Assembly: GCA_024696635.1 (NCBI GenBank)
Contig: JAILGP010000085.1
Coordinates: forward strand, 1 to 55,755
DNA: 55,755 nt
Direction of reading: 5' to 3'
DNA from: Eubacterium sp.
GTDB lineage: Bacteria > Bacillota > Clostridia > Lachnospirales > Lachnospiraceae
This document shows, piece by piece, positions 1-8,627 of this stretch (its first letter is position 1; each line of letters begins with the position of its first letter). A program made the position numbers and the translations under genes. The notes beneath the pieces are model-generated. The model had not been told where the DNA came from and made no database searches. It worked only from the letters and a program-made list of their open reading frames with translations.

Positions 1-60
1 GGTGATAGTGTTAGTCTTGGAGTGGCAAAGGATAAGGTTACATTTAAAATTAATAATTAA
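1..60 (+). CDS. C-terminal end of an unidentified protein (partial)
   Basis: Frame 1 is open from the window edge to a TAA at 58-60 and encodes 19 residues ending in KINN. The last residues alternate hydrophobic and charged positions (VSLGVAKDKVTFKI), as in an edge beta strand. The end of the next gene (VSVLIEKK) looks loosely similar, but the fragment is too short to identify. It is followed by 167 AT-rich bases without a gene. Confidence 0.45.
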   Translation, partial: GDSVSLGVAKDKVTFKINN

Positions 61-227
61 AATCAATACAAAATATGTAGAAATATAATGTGTTTTTTGC
101 TATCATAGCATTAGCTTATCCTAAAATTTATTTTAAATATATTCAAATTTTAAAATAAGCCTTTTATAAAATTTAATAAGAATAAGATAAGCATGAATAT
201 GACCATTATATATAGGAGGTAATAGTA

Positions 228-641
228 ATGGCAGTTATAGATGAGCTCATTCGCGAAGAAGGGAATGGTAGTCTTAGCTTTGGTAATTATAGTCTTTCTG
301 AGAAGACTAAGAAAAGTGGTTTTGAACATAATGGAGACTCTTATAAAATCAAGACCTTTAATGAGATAACTAAGCTTGAGAAAAATGGTATGTTTGTTTA
401 TGAATCTGTTCCAGGTACTGCGGTTCATGAGTTTAAGGCTGACGGAGAAAAGGTAGAATTCAAGGTTGAAGGTGAGCAGGATGCTCAGATAACACTTGAG
501 CTTGAACAGGAAACAGAATATATAGTTTATGTTGATGGTGTTTCTGTTGGAGAGATGAAAACTAATCTTGGTGGAAAGCTTAATATAAGTGTAGAACTTG
601 AAGCTGCTGATATAGTTAGTGTATTAATAGAGAAAAAATAA
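228..641 (+). CDS. Conserved Lachnospiraceae small protein (often labelled 'endosialidase' without support)
   Basis: 137 residues, no signal peptide or membrane segment, therefore probably cytoplasmic. The start is fixed by a strong TAGGAGGTAA ribosome site at about 214-222. The N-terminal half is polar and the C-terminal half alternates short beta-strand-like stretches (ITLELEQETEYIVYVDG, then GGKLNISVEL), suggesting a small beta sandwich. From memory, close homologues in Lachnospiraceae are labelled endosialidase, but there is no sialidase Asp-box motif and the protein is far too small for that enzyme. It is monocistronic: a hairpin terminator separates it from radA. The function is unknown. 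Confidence 0.8.
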   Translation: MAVIDELIREEGNGSLSFGNYSLSEKTKKSGFEHNGDSYKIKTFNEITKLEKNGMFVYESVPGTAVHEFKADGEKVEFKVEGEQDAQITLELEQETEYIVYVDGVSVGEMKTNLGGKLNISVELEAADIVSVLIEKK

Positions 642-653
642 GTTATTAATGAC

Positions 654-698
654 TTAAATGGGGACCTGCCTGTTTGATTTAGGGAAGTCCCCATTTAA
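654..698 (+). terminator. Hairpin terminator after the 137-aa gene
   Basis: A perfect 12-bp stem, TTAAATGGGGAC (654-665) with GTCCCCATTTAA (687-698), encloses a 21-base loop. Only a short T-rich tail (ACTTTG) follows, so termination may be partial, leaving some read-through into radA. Confidence 0.6.
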
Positions 699-729
699 CT
701 TTGTATACATATATGTTTAGGAGATTGCA

Positions 730-2133
730 GTGGCAAAAGAAAAACAGATTTTTTACTGTAAAGAATGCGGATATGAATCTTCAAAGTGGCTTGGACAATG
801 TCCGGGATGTAAGGCCTGGAATTCATTTGTGGAAGAGAAGGTTATTAAGACTAGAAACAACAAAACTATAACACCTGGCGAAAGACCTAAAGCTACAAGT
901 ATTAAGGATATATCTTCCTCTGAGGAAAGTCGTATATTTACTAGAATCAGTGAACTTGACAGGGTACTTGGTGGAGGAATAGTAAAGGGGTCTCTTGTCC
1001 TTGTTGGTGGCGATCCTGGTATTGGTAAATCTACCTTGCTTCTGCAGATGTGCCGTAATCTGGTGGAATCGGATATAAGGGTTTTATATGTTTCTGGAGA
1101 GGAATCCATGTCTCAAATAAAGTCCAGAGCTGTAAGGCTTAATGTGTCAAAATCATCTAAGGCATCAGGAAACGAAAAGATAAATTCTAATGATATAGAT
1201 GAAAAACTTATGCTTCTTAGCGATAATGACATGGATAATATTGAAAATCAGATACAAAGTATTAATGCAGAGGTTGTTGTTATAGACTCTATACAGACTA
1301 TAGAAGCTTCTAGTATAGATTCTGCTCCAGGTACTGTTTCTCAGGTGAGAGAAGTAACGGCCAGACTTATGCAGGTGGCCAAGCAGCATGAGATAGCAGT
1401 ATTCATTGTTGGCCATGTGACTAAGGAAGGTACAGTGGCTGGACCAAGAACACTTGAACATATGGTGGATTCGGTTTTATATTTTGAGGGAGATGAAAGT
1501 GGAGGTTTCAGATTACTTCGCGCAAATAAAAATAGATTTGGTTCTACTAATGAAATTGGCGTATTTAATATGACTGATTCTGGTCTGGACGAGGTGACTA
1601 ATCCATCTGAATTCTTTTTAAGTGGAAGACCTCTTGATGCATCTGGTTCGGCCGTTGTATGTATTATTGAAGGAACCAGGGCCCTTATGGTGGAGCTCCA
1701 GGCTCTTGTTACTGATTCTAGTTTCAGTCTTCCTAGACGTACGGCAGTTGGTATGGATTTTAACAGGTTGAATCTCCTTATTGCTGTTTTGGAGAAGCGT
1801 GGTGGAATTCATATGACAAATTGCGATTGTTATATTAATATAGCTGGAGGGTTAAAGGTAAATGATCCTTCTGCTGATTTAGGTCTTATTTGTGCTATAG
1901 TTTCCTCTTTCAGGGATCGTGCTATTGATGATAAGACAGTTATTATTGGAGAAATAGGACTTGCTGGAGAAATAAGGGCGGTAAGAAGTATATCGCAGAG
2001 ATTGAGAGAGGCTGCCAAGTTGGGATATACAAGGGCAATAGTGCCTAAATCAAATTACAGTCCAGATCTTTCTAAGCTAAATCTTGAGGTTGTATATGTT
2101 TCGAGTGTTAGTGAGGCTATCGCTATTATCTAA
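730..2133 (+). CDS. radA: DNA repair protein RadA
   Basis: 467 residues. RadA is a RecA-like ATPase and branch-migration helicase acting in recombinational repair. Domains in order: an N-terminal C4 zinc finger (Cys10, Cys13, Cys24, Cys27); a RecA core with Walker A GDPGIGKST at 94-102 and the RadA-specific KNRFG motif at 267-271; and a C-terminal Lon-like domain from about 290. The start is a GTG with AGGAGA at 719-724; no ATG nearby fits. A Ser/Asn/Lys-rich stretch of roughly 15-20 residues at about 139-158 looks like a lineage-specific insertion in a surface loop. The gene stands alone between a hairpin terminator and the HAD phosphatase gene, with 59 bases to the next gene. Confidence 0.96.
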   Translation: MAKEKQIFYCKECGYESSKWLGQCPGCKAWNSFVEEKVIKTRNNKTITPGERPKATSIKDISSSEESRIFTRISELDRVLGGGIVKGSLVLVGGDPGIGKSTLLLQMCRNLVESDIRVLYVSGEESMSQIKSRAVRLNVSKSSKASGNEKINSNDIDEKLMLLSDNDMDNIENQIQSINAEVVVIDSIQTIEASSIDSAPGTVSQVREVTARLMQVAKQHEIAVFIVGHVTKEGTVAGPRTLEHMVDSVLYFEGDESGGFRLLRANKNRFGSTNEIGVFNMTDSGLDEVTNPSEFFLSGRPLDASGSAVVCIIEGTRALMVELQALVTDSSFSLPRRTAVGMDFNRLNLLIAVLEKRGGIHMTNCDCYINIAGGLKVNDPSADLGLICAIVSSFRDRAIDDKTVIIGEIGLAGEIRAVRSISQRLREAAKLGYTRAIVPKSNYSPDLSKLNLEVVYVSSVSEAIAII

Positions 2134-2192
2134 CGCTTGCTTTATATTATAATAATCAAATTAAATATTGTATTTATAAGGAGGAATAAATA

Positions 2193-2798
2193 ATGGGAAT
2201 GAATGTTGCGTGTCTTGATCTTGAAGGAGTTCTTGTACCAGAAATATGGATTGCTTTTTCAGAGGCTAGTGGTATACCTGAACTTAGGAGAACTACAAGA
2301 GATGAACCTGATTATAATAAACTTATGAACTGGAGACTTGGTATTCTTAAAGAAAATGGACTTGGACTTAAGGAAATCCAGGATACAATAGCAAAAATTG
2401 ATCCACTTCCAGGGGCTAAAGAATTTCTTGACCAGCTTAGAGATGCTACACAGACAATCATTATCAGTGATACATTTGAGCAATTTGCAAAGCCTCTTAT
2501 GGTAAAGCTTGGTATGCCTACACTTTTCTGTAATACACTTGAAGTGGCAGAGGATGGAACTATTACAGGTTTTAAGATGAGATGTGACCAGTCTAAGCTC
2601 ACTACTGTAAAAGCCCTGCAGAGCTGCGGATTTGATACCATAGCTACTGGTGATTCCTTTAATGATCTTGCTATGATTAAGGCTAGTAAGGCCGGTTTCC
2701 TTTTCAGGAGTACTGATAGTATTAAAGCGGATAATCCTGACTTACCTGCATATGATGAATATGATGATTTGTTAGCTGCATTTAAGGCTGCATTATAA
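2193..2798 (+). CDS. thrH: ThrH-type HAD phosphatase (phosphoserine phosphatase / homoserine phosphotransferase)
   Basis: 201 residues of the haloacid dehalogenase superfamily. The N-terminal motif CLDLEGVLVPEIW carries the nucleophile Asp9 in the D-x-E form typical of ThrH rather than D-x-D. Motif II is the Ser in IISDTF and the C-terminal Mg-binding motif is GDSFNDLAMI. ThrH proteins remove phosphate from phosphoserine and can pass it to homoserine, linking serine and threonine metabolism. The start is set by a perfect AAGGAGG at 2178-2184. No serine or threonine pathway gene is adjacent, so the physiological substrate is inferred from the family only. Confidence 0.87.
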   Translation: MGMNVACLDLEGVLVPEIWIAFSEASGIPELRRTTRDEPDYNKLMNWRLGILKENGLGLKEIQDTIAKIDPLPGAKEFLDQLRDATQTIIISDTFEQFAKPLMVKLGMPTLFCNTLEVAEDGTITGFKMRCDQSKLTTVKALQSCGFDTIATGDSFNDLAMIKASKAGFLFRSTDSIKADNPDLPAYDEYDDLLAAFKAAL

Positions 2799-2825
2799 TT
2801 TTTAATTATATTTTGGAGGAAAATT

Positions 2826-3836
2826 TTGGATATTACAGAAATAAAAAAGAAATATTCTCATTATGGCCTTTGCCTTATGATATATATGCTGGTTATTGAA
2901 CTGTCTGGATATTTCATGAGGTTTATAGCTAATAAGGCAGGATTGGATTATACTTCCAACAGCTGGCTTACATATTTCTTTGGACTTGCCCCAATTTGGC
3001 TTATAGGATTTCCTGTATTGCTTCTTTTATTAAAAAGTATGCCTAAGGAAACCCCTGAGGAGCATCAGATTAAACCCATATACATGATACAATTTTATGC
3101 TATGCTTGTTTTTCTTATGATGGTAGCGAATCTATTTGGGCAGTTTGTTGTTATTGTCTTGGAGAAAATAAGTGGACTTACTATAGACAATACTACTATA
3201 GATATGATTTCAGGCCAGGAATTACCTCAGACATTACTTTTTACTGTTATAATGGCCCCTATTCTTGAAGAAATTACATTTAGAAAAATACTAATAGACA
3301 GGCTTGGTCAATATAGTAAAAAATATAGCATTTTATTATCTGGATTAACCTTTGGGATATTTCATCAGAATATTCATCAGTTTTTCTATGCCACAGTTAT
3401 AGGAATACTTTTTGCCTATATTTATTCAATATCAGGCAGGATAAGATATACTATCGGTCTTCATATGATGGTTAATTTCTTTCATGGATTCCTCCCTATA
3501 CTTTTGATAAAGGGCCTGGATATGGAAAAAATCAATGCCATGTCTGATATTTCACCTGAGCAGGCTATGGATCCAGAGGTACAGCAGGAGGTTATGGCCT
3601 TATATTCTAATCCATCATTTTTGTTTTTGTTAGTATATGTATTTTTAATACTTGCCTTATTTATTACGGGCTTAGTTTTGTTATGCGTGAATATTAAGAA
3701 AATGAAGGTTTATGAAGCTGATCCTCTTGTAACAAAGGAAAATGCTTTAAAAACCGTATTCTTTAATGGCGGAATGATAGGATTTTATATTGTAAGTTTT
3801 ATCCTTATGGTTATAACAATAATTCTTATACAGTAA
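2826..3836 (+). CDS. CPBP-family intramembrane metalloprotease (CAAX/Abi type)
   Basis: 336 residues, polytopic membrane protein. It shows the three CPBP motifs: EExxxR (Glu148, Glu149, Arg153 in LEEITFRKIL), FxxxH (His180 in FGIFH) and HxxxN (His213, Asn217 in HMMVNFF), which together form the metal site of the Rce1-like glutamic or zinc protease family. About eight hydrophobic segments are visible, two N-terminal and a pair near the C-terminus. The start is TTG, supported by GGAGGA at 2815-2820 with ideal spacing. Family roles include processing of signal peptides or bacteriocins and self-immunity. No peptide precursor gene is seen nearby, so the substrate is unknown. Confidence 0.9.
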   Translation: MDITEIKKKYSHYGLCLMIYMLVIELSGYFMRFIANKAGLDYTSNSWLTYFFGLAPIWLIGFPVLLLLLKSMPKETPEEHQIKPIYMIQFYAMLVFLMMVANLFGQFVVIVLEKISGLTIDNTTIDMISGQELPQTLLFTVIMAPILEEITFRKILIDRLGQYSKKYSILLSGLTFGIFHQNIHQFFYATVIGILFAYIYSISGRIRYTIGLHMMVNFFHGFLPILLIKGLDMEKINAMSDISPEQAMDPEVQQEVMALYSNPSFLFLLVYVFLILALFITGLVLLCVNIKKMKVYEADPLVTKENALKTVFFNGGMIGFYIVSFILMVITIILIQ

Positions 3837-3850
3837 AATGTTATTTATTT

Positions 3851-3930
3851 AGATTTTATTAGTTTTGTTATATTTTGTTATATTTTGTTATGTTCTGTTA
3901 TATTTTATTGGATTTTATTGGATTTTATAG
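3851..3930. repeat. Eight degenerate 10-bp T-tract repeats in phase
   Basis: Units of about TATTTTGTTA follow one another every 10 bases, drifting to GATTTTATTG towards the right end. T-tracts repeating at the helical period predict bent DNA. The array ends eight bases before the chosen start of the VanX-like gene, so it lies where that gene's promoter or leader should be. Confidence 0.7.
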
Positions 3931-3938
3931 GAAATGAT

Positions 3939-5081
3939 ATGAAAAACTTTAAATGTTTTTTAAAAAAAATAAATATAAATAATAAAAAAAGGGGCATGGC
4001 TTTAATTCTAACAGCCATGCTGCTTGTTCTTTCGTCATGTGGCAGGAATATATATGAAATTGATCCTGATTCTGTTGAACAATATATGACCAGTGAAGAG
4101 ATAACAGATGCTCCTACAACAGAAAGTCAGGAAGCCATTGATAAGGATGATGAATTAGAAAAAGAATTAGAAAAAGAATCTGATTCAAAGGATGGTAAAG
4201 CTAGTGCAAGTGATGCTGCTGGTGAGAATACATCAGAAACTGCAAGTAATGCTTCAAATGAAAATATATCAGAAACCACATCAGAAACTGGGAGTGAAGC
4301 TGTAGATGAAAATACTTCAGAAGCTGCAGATGAATATAAAAGTGAAGCTACTACAGAAGAAATTTATGAGTATATAAATGAAGATGGAAGAAGGATGTCC
4401 AATGATTCATCTGGTTTTGTACTTATCAGCGAAGCTGTTCCTGATGCCATCCTGGAAATAAGGTATTATTCTACCTATAACTTTGTTGGGGACAGGATAG
4501 ATGGTTATGAGGAACCTGTTGCAATCATTACTAAGGAAGCTGCCCAGGCATTAAAAGAGGTTAGTGATGAACTTGTTGCTCAGGGCTATCGTCTTAAAAT
4601 ATATGATGCCTATCGTCCTCAGAGGGCGGTTTCTCATTTTGTGAGGTGGGCTGAGGATATTAATGATACAAGGATGAAGGATTATTTTTATCCTGAACTG
4701 GATAAGTCAGTTCTTTTTAATCAGGGATATATCTCTGAATATTCGGGCCATAGCAGAGGAAGCTCAGTTGACCTTACACTATTTGATATGAATACAGAGA
4801 AAGAAGTAGATATGGGTGGAACATTTGATTATTTCGGTCAGATTTCCCATCCTGATTATACTAATATTACTTCAGAACAATATAATAATCGTATGATACT
4901 TAGAAATGCCATGACAGCTCATGGTTTTAAGCCTATATCGGTTGAGTGGTGGCATTTTAATTATATTAATGAACCTTATCCAGATACATATTTTGATTTT
5001 CCTGTAGCAAGCTATGCTGTTCCTTCCTTAGATTCAGGAGAAGAAGCTGGAATGGAAAGTGGAATGGGAGCAGGAGAATAA
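3939..5081 (+). CDS. VanX-like D-Ala-D-Ala dipeptidase lipoprotein (M15D)
   Basis: 380 residues from the ATG at 3939. That start gives a clean lipoprotein signal: positively charged N-terminus, hydrophobic stretch, lipobox LSSC with Cys34. Earlier in-frame ATGs only extend it through the T-tract repeats. After a disordered Ser/Thr/Glu-rich linker (about 40-140, with imperfect SE-T repeats) comes the peptidase domain. The VanX residues are present at VanX spacing: Arg226 (YRPQ), zinc ligands His271 and Asp278 (SGHSRGSSVD), catalytic Glu336 and zinc ligand His339 (EWWH). The enzyme should hydrolyse D-Ala-D-Ala or related peptides outside the membrane. No vanHAB genes are nearby, so cell-wall turnover or peptide scavenging is more likely than glycopeptide resistance. 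Confidence 0.9.
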   Translation: MKNFKCFLKKININNKKRGMALILTAMLLVLSSCGRNIYEIDPDSVEQYMTSEEITDAPTTESQEAIDKDDELEKELEKESDSKDGKASASDAAGENTSETASNASNENISETTSETGSEAVDENTSEAADEYKSEATTEEIYEYINEDGRRMSNDSSGFVLISEAVPDAILEIRYYSTYNFVGDRIDGYEEPVAIITKEAAQALKEVSDELVAQGYRLKIYDAYRPQRAVSHFVRWAEDINDTRMKDYFYPELDKSVLFNQGYISEYSGHSRGSSVDLTLFDMNTEKEVDMGGTFDYFGQISHPDYTNITSEQYNNRMILRNAMTAHGFKPISVEWWHFNYINEPYPDTYFDFPVASYAVPSLDSGEEAGMESGMGAGE

Positions 5082-5099
5082 TCATGCCATGTTCTAATA

Positions 5100-5122
5100 T
5101 CAGACTTCTTATATAAGTCTGA
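5100..5122 (+). terminator. Hairpin after the VanX-like gene
   Basis: A perfect 8-bp stem, TCAGACTT with AAGTCTGA, has a 7-base loop. A T-run (GCGTTTTTT) follows only about 10 bases later, so it is a weak or atypical intrinsic terminator. Confidence 0.45.
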
Positions 5123-5199
5123 AAATGGTAGCGTTTTTTATGCCTGTTTCATTTTATTCTTTAATATAATATTTGAATAAATTTTTATGAGGAGTAATT

Positions 5200-7149
5200 A
5201 TGATACTCGCTTGTCAGAATATCAGTAAAAGCTACCTTGATCAGGTGGTTCTTAAAAATATAAATTTCCATATAGAAAAAAATGATAAATGTGCCATAGT
5301 TGGAATAAATGGTGCTGGAAAAACAACCCTTCTCAGAATAATTCTTGGTAAAGAAGAAGCAGACTCTGGAAATGTTGTTATTTCCCGTGATATAAGACTT
5401 GGATATCTGTCTCAGAACCAGGATACGGAGCTGGATAATACTATTTATTCAGCTATGCAGGAGGCCAAGAAATATCTTATAGAAATGGAAGAACGAATCA
5501 GACAGCTGGAAAAGGAGATGGAGGGTAAGGATTCAAAGGAACTTGAATCTATCCTGGAAACCTATAACAGGCTGCAGACCAAATTTGACAGAGAAAATGG
5601 TTATGCTTACGAAAGTGAGATAAATGGCGTTATCGCAGGTCTTGGATTCACAAAAGATGATTATGACAGGCCTGTTGCCAGTCTTTCCGGTGGACAGAAG
5701 ATGAGGGTGGCTTTAGGACGACTGCTTTTAAGTCATCCAGATATTATAATTCTTGATGAGCCAACAAACCATCTTGATATGACCTCTATTCAGTGGCTTG
5801 AAGGATATCTTTCTTCTTATCCCGGCGCTGTAATAGTTGTTAGTCATGATAGATATTTTATAGATAAGATTACAAATAAAATAATAGAAATAGATCAGGG
5901 GCAGTCTGAAATATATAACGGTTCCTATTCCTATTATAGTCAGGAAAAGGCCAAGAGAAGACAGGCAAGACTTAATGCTTATATAAAACAGCAATCCGAA
6001 ATAAAACATGAGGAGGCTGTTATTACAAAGCTTAAGCAGTTCAATAGAGAAAAATCTATTAAAAGGGCTGAAAGCAGGGAAAAGAAGCTTGAGAAGATAG
6101 AAGAGTTGGAAAAACCTCAGGAAACCAAATCTGAAATGAGACTTAAGCTTGAACCTGTTAGTGAGTCTGGAGAGGATGTCCTATTTGTAGAAAATCTTGC
6201 AAAGGCCTATGGAACAAATATTCTTTTTGAAGATCTTAATATGGATATAAAAAGAGGAGAACATGTAGCCCTTATAGGTGGAAATGGAACTGGTAAGACT
6301 ACTATTCTCAAGATATTGGCAAGAAAGCTTTCCAAGGATGGGGGAAGGGTGAATTATGGTGCCAAGGTCAGAATGGGATATTTTGATCAGGAGCATCATG
6401 ATCTGGATGTTAATAAAAGTATATTTGATGAGATGGCAGATTCATTTCCAGAAATGAATAATACCAGAATCAGAAATGTTCTGGCGGCATTTCTTTTTAC
6501 GGGGGATGATGTTTTTAAAACTATTGGTGATCTTTCCGGAGGAGAAAGAGGAAGACTTTCTCTTGCTAAAATTATGCTTTCTCCTGCTAATTTCCTTATA
6601 CTCGATGAGCCAACAAACCATCTGGATATACCTTCAAAGGAAATATTGGAGGATGCTTTAAAAAATTATACAGGTACAGTTCTTTATGTAAGCCATGACA
6701 GGTATTTTATAAATAGAACCGCAAGTAGAATCATAGAGCTTAGGGACCATGTGCTTACAAATTATATTGGCAATTATGATTTTTATGAAGAAAATAAGGA
6801 TAGGATGTTTTGGCTTCAGCATGGCCAGGTTCAGAATCTTAAGGATGGCGATTTATCTTGTGGTGAGACTCAGGGACAAGGTGCTGAATCTACAGCCTTG
6901 TCTGGCCGCCAGGAATATGAGAATAAAAAGAAACTGGAAGCGGAAAAACGAAAAAAGGAAAATGCTATTAAAAGAGTTGAAAATCAGATAGAGGAGCTGG
7001 AAAATGAAGGGGCTGATCTTGACAGGCAGCTGAATGATCCTGCGAATGGTACAAATGCTGGTCTTCTGATAGAGCTTGCAAAGAAAAAGGAAGAAATTGA
7101 TCAGAAACTGGAAGAACTTATGGAAGAGTGGGAAAATCTTCAGCAATAG
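5200..7149 (+). CDS. ABC-F family ATPase (ribosome-associated)
   Basis: 649 residues, no membrane segments. Two ABC domains are joined by a charged linker. Domain 1 has Walker A GINGAGKTT (35-43), signature LSGGQ (about 161) and LDEPTNHLD. Domain 2 has Walker A GGNGTGKTT (about 361), signature LSGGERG (about 444) and a second LDEPTNHLD. The linker between them (about 245-320) is rich in Lys/Glu/Arg helices, and a C-terminal coiled coil runs from about 565 to 649, as in the Uup/YdiF-like branch. ABC-F proteins bind the ribosomal E site and rescue or protect stalled ribosomes. Antibiotic-resistance members exist, but nothing here marks this copy as one. RBS AGGAG at 5190-5194. Confidence 0.93.
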   Translation: MILACQNISKSYLDQVVLKNINFHIEKNDKCAIVGINGAGKTTLLRIILGKEEADSGNVVISRDIRLGYLSQNQDTELDNTIYSAMQEAKKYLIEMEERIRQLEKEMEGKDSKELESILETYNRLQTKFDRENGYAYESEINGVIAGLGFTKDDYDRPVASLSGGQKMRVALGRLLLSHPDIIILDEPTNHLDMTSIQWLEGYLSSYPGAVIVVSHDRYFIDKITNKIIEIDQGQSEIYNGSYSYYSQEKAKRRQARLNAYIKQQSEIKHEEAVITKLKQFNREKSIKRAESREKKLEKIEELEKPQETKSEMRLKLEPVSESGEDVLFVENLAKAYGTNILFEDLNMDIKRGEHVALIGGNGTGKTTILKILARKLSKDGGRVNYGAKVRMGYFDQEHHDLDVNKSIFDEMADSFPEMNNTRIRNVLAAFLFTGDDVFKTIGDLSGGERGRLSLAKIMLSPANFLILDEPTNHLDIPSKEILEDALKNYTGTVLYVSHDRYFINRTASRIIELRDHVLTNYIGNYDFYEENKDRMFWLQHGQVQNLKDGDLSCGETQGQGAESTALSGRQEYENKKKLEAEKRKKENAIKRVENQIEELENEGADLDRQLNDPANGTNAGLLIELAKKKEEIDQKLEELMEEWENLQQ

Positions 7150-7293
7150 TTTGCATACTTTGGTTGGATTTGTTATTATAGGTTTTGGTTGTTTAAAAAC
7201 AGGTTTAAATGCAGGTTGTATACGATTTTCAGATTAATTAAAAACTATTTGTTGATTTATAAAAGATTTCAAATTAGTAAGAGGTAGAGAATA

Positions 7294-7743
7294 ATGAAAT
7301 GTCCATTTTGTAATGAAACTGATACTAGAGTTATAGATTCAAGACCAGCTGATGATAATACTGCCATTAGAAGAAGAAGACAATGCGATGCTTGTGGCAG
7401 GAGATTTACAACCTATGAGAAGGTTGAAACTACACCTCTTATGGTTGTGAAGAAGGATAAAACCCGTGAACCATATAACAGGGAAAAAATTGAAAATGGT
7501 ATCATAACCAGCTGCCATAAAAGACCTGTTTCTATGGAAAAAATTGAGGCTTGTATTAATGAGATAGAAACAGCAATCTTTAATCTTGAATCAAGGGAAA
7601 TTGAAAGTGATACAATTGGTGAAATTGTAATGGATAAGATTAAGGATTTGGATGGGGTTGCATACGTAAGATTTGCATCCGTATATAGAGAATTCAAAGA
7701 TGTTAATACATTTATGGATGAACTTAAGAAGATACTTAAATAA
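7294..7743 (+). CDS. nrdR: Transcriptional repressor NrdR
   Basis: 149 residues, the usual family length. The N-terminal zinc ribbon uses Cys3, Cys6, Cys31 and Cys34, with the basic stretch RRRRQ just before the second pair, and is followed by an ATP-cone domain (about 50-140). NrdR senses ATP/dATP and represses ribonucleotide reductase genes. No nrd gene lies in this window, so it acts in trans. It precedes the YigZ gene by 41 bases and may be co-transcribed. The 144 bases upstream are T-rich and show no clear promoter. Confidence 0.96.
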   Translation: MKCPFCNETDTRVIDSRPADDNTAIRRRRQCDACGRRFTTYEKVETTPLMVVKKDKTREPYNREKIENGIITSCHKRPVSMEKIEACINEIETAIFNLESREIESDTIGEIVMDKIKDLDGVAYVRFASVYREFKDVNTFMDELKKILK

Positions 7744-7784
7744 ATTATAGCTTTATAATCATAGATTTAAAATTGGAAGGATAT

Positions 7785-8402
7785 ATGGATCAAAGCAAGA
7801 TTATTGTAGCTAATGGAGAATCAGAGGTTGTGGTTAAAAAATCCCGTTTTCTAGGGGTGGCTGCATATGTTGATTCTGAGCAGGCTGCAAAGAATATAGT
7901 AAATGCTATAAAGAAGGAACATTATACTGCAAGACATGTATGCTATGCATATCTTATTGGAGAGGATAATCCTAAACTTAAATATAGTGACGATGGAGAA
8001 CCTGGAGGTACTGCTGGTAAGCCTATACTGGATGTTATTACAAATTCAGGGATACATAATATAATTGTTGCTGTTACAAGATATTTTGGTGGAATACTTC
8101 TAGGAACCGGAGGTTTGGTCAGGGCATATACCGATGCTGCTAAGGCTGCTGTAGAAAATGCTGAGATTAAAGAGGTCTGTATGAACAGACTTTATGATAT
8201 CCTTGTTGACTATGGGGAACTGGACAGGGTTAAGTTTTTACTTGATGCTGTAAATGGTGTATCAATGGATATGGATTATACCGATAAAGTTAACATACAT
8301 CTTACTATACCAGAAATAGAAGCTGAAGCTACAATGAAGAAAATTACTGAATTAACTTCGGCAAGAGCTCTTATCACTTATAAATCAAGTTTTATGGGAT
8401 GA
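7785..8402 (+). CDS. YigZ/IMPACT family protein (UPF0029)
   Basis: 205 residues from the ATG at 7785, chosen because GGAAGG at 7775-7780 is correctly placed for it; an in-frame TTG at 7773 would overlap that site. The family signature DDGEPGGTAGKP lies at about 68-79, followed by the conserved TRYFGGILLGTGGLVRAY block. A C-terminal ferredoxin-like domain (DUF1949) spans about 135-200. Relatives are linked to translation regulation (eukaryotic IMPACT), but the bacterial role is undefined. A terminator follows. Confidence 0.9.
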   Translation: MDQSKIIVANGESEVVVKKSRFLGVAAYVDSEQAAKNIVNAIKKEHYTARHVCYAYLIGEDNPKLKYSDDGEPGGTAGKPILDVITNSGIHNIIVAVTRYFGGILLGTGGLVRAYTDAAKAAVENAEIKEVCMNRLYDILVDYGELDRVKFLLDAVNGVSMDMDYTDKVNIHLTIPEIEAEATMKKITELTSARALITYKSSFMG

Positions 8403-8418
8403 TAAATTATGGAACAGA

Positions 8419-8498
8419 AAATAATTAAATAGAAAATGATTGAATAAAAAAATAATTAAATAAAAAATAATTGAATAAAAAATAATTAAATAAAAATA
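8419..8498. repeat. A+T-only tandem repeat downstream of the YigZ gene
   Basis: A unit of about 28 bases alternating AATAATTAAATA and AATAATTGAATA is present nearly three times, with single-base differences. It starts within 20 bases of the stop codon and ends at the terminator stem. It has no coding potential and looks like a replication-slippage expansion. Confidence 0.6.
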
Positions 8499-8500
8499 AT

Positions 8501-8542
8501 AAGGAGCTATATGATGAAAGACTTTAAATCATACAGTTCCTT
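8501..8542. terminator. Bidirectional terminator between YigZ gene and the minus-strand 93-aa gene
   Basis: AAGGAGCTATATGAT (8501-8515) pairs with ATCATACAGTTCCTT (8528-8542): 14 of 15 positions pair on the plus transcript, with one G-U. T-rich sequence follows on both strands, so it can serve both convergent genes. Confidence 0.75.
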
Positions 8543-8627
8543 TTGTATTTTATTTTGTATTTTATTTCGAATTTTATTGCTAGTTATATTTCAAATTATT
8601 ATTGCTTATTTTGGACTGGTTTTGAAT

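Noticed and set aside
3885-3938. Upstream ATG giving a longer VanX-like protein
   Set aside because: The extension runs through the T-tract repeats, destroys a clean lipoprotein signal and has no ribosome site.
2826-5081. Bacteriocin immunity or glycopeptide-resistance island (CPBP protease next to VanX-like gene)
   Set aside because: No precursor peptide, vanA/H ligase genes or mobile-element signs; the two genes have separate signals and composition like their neighbours.
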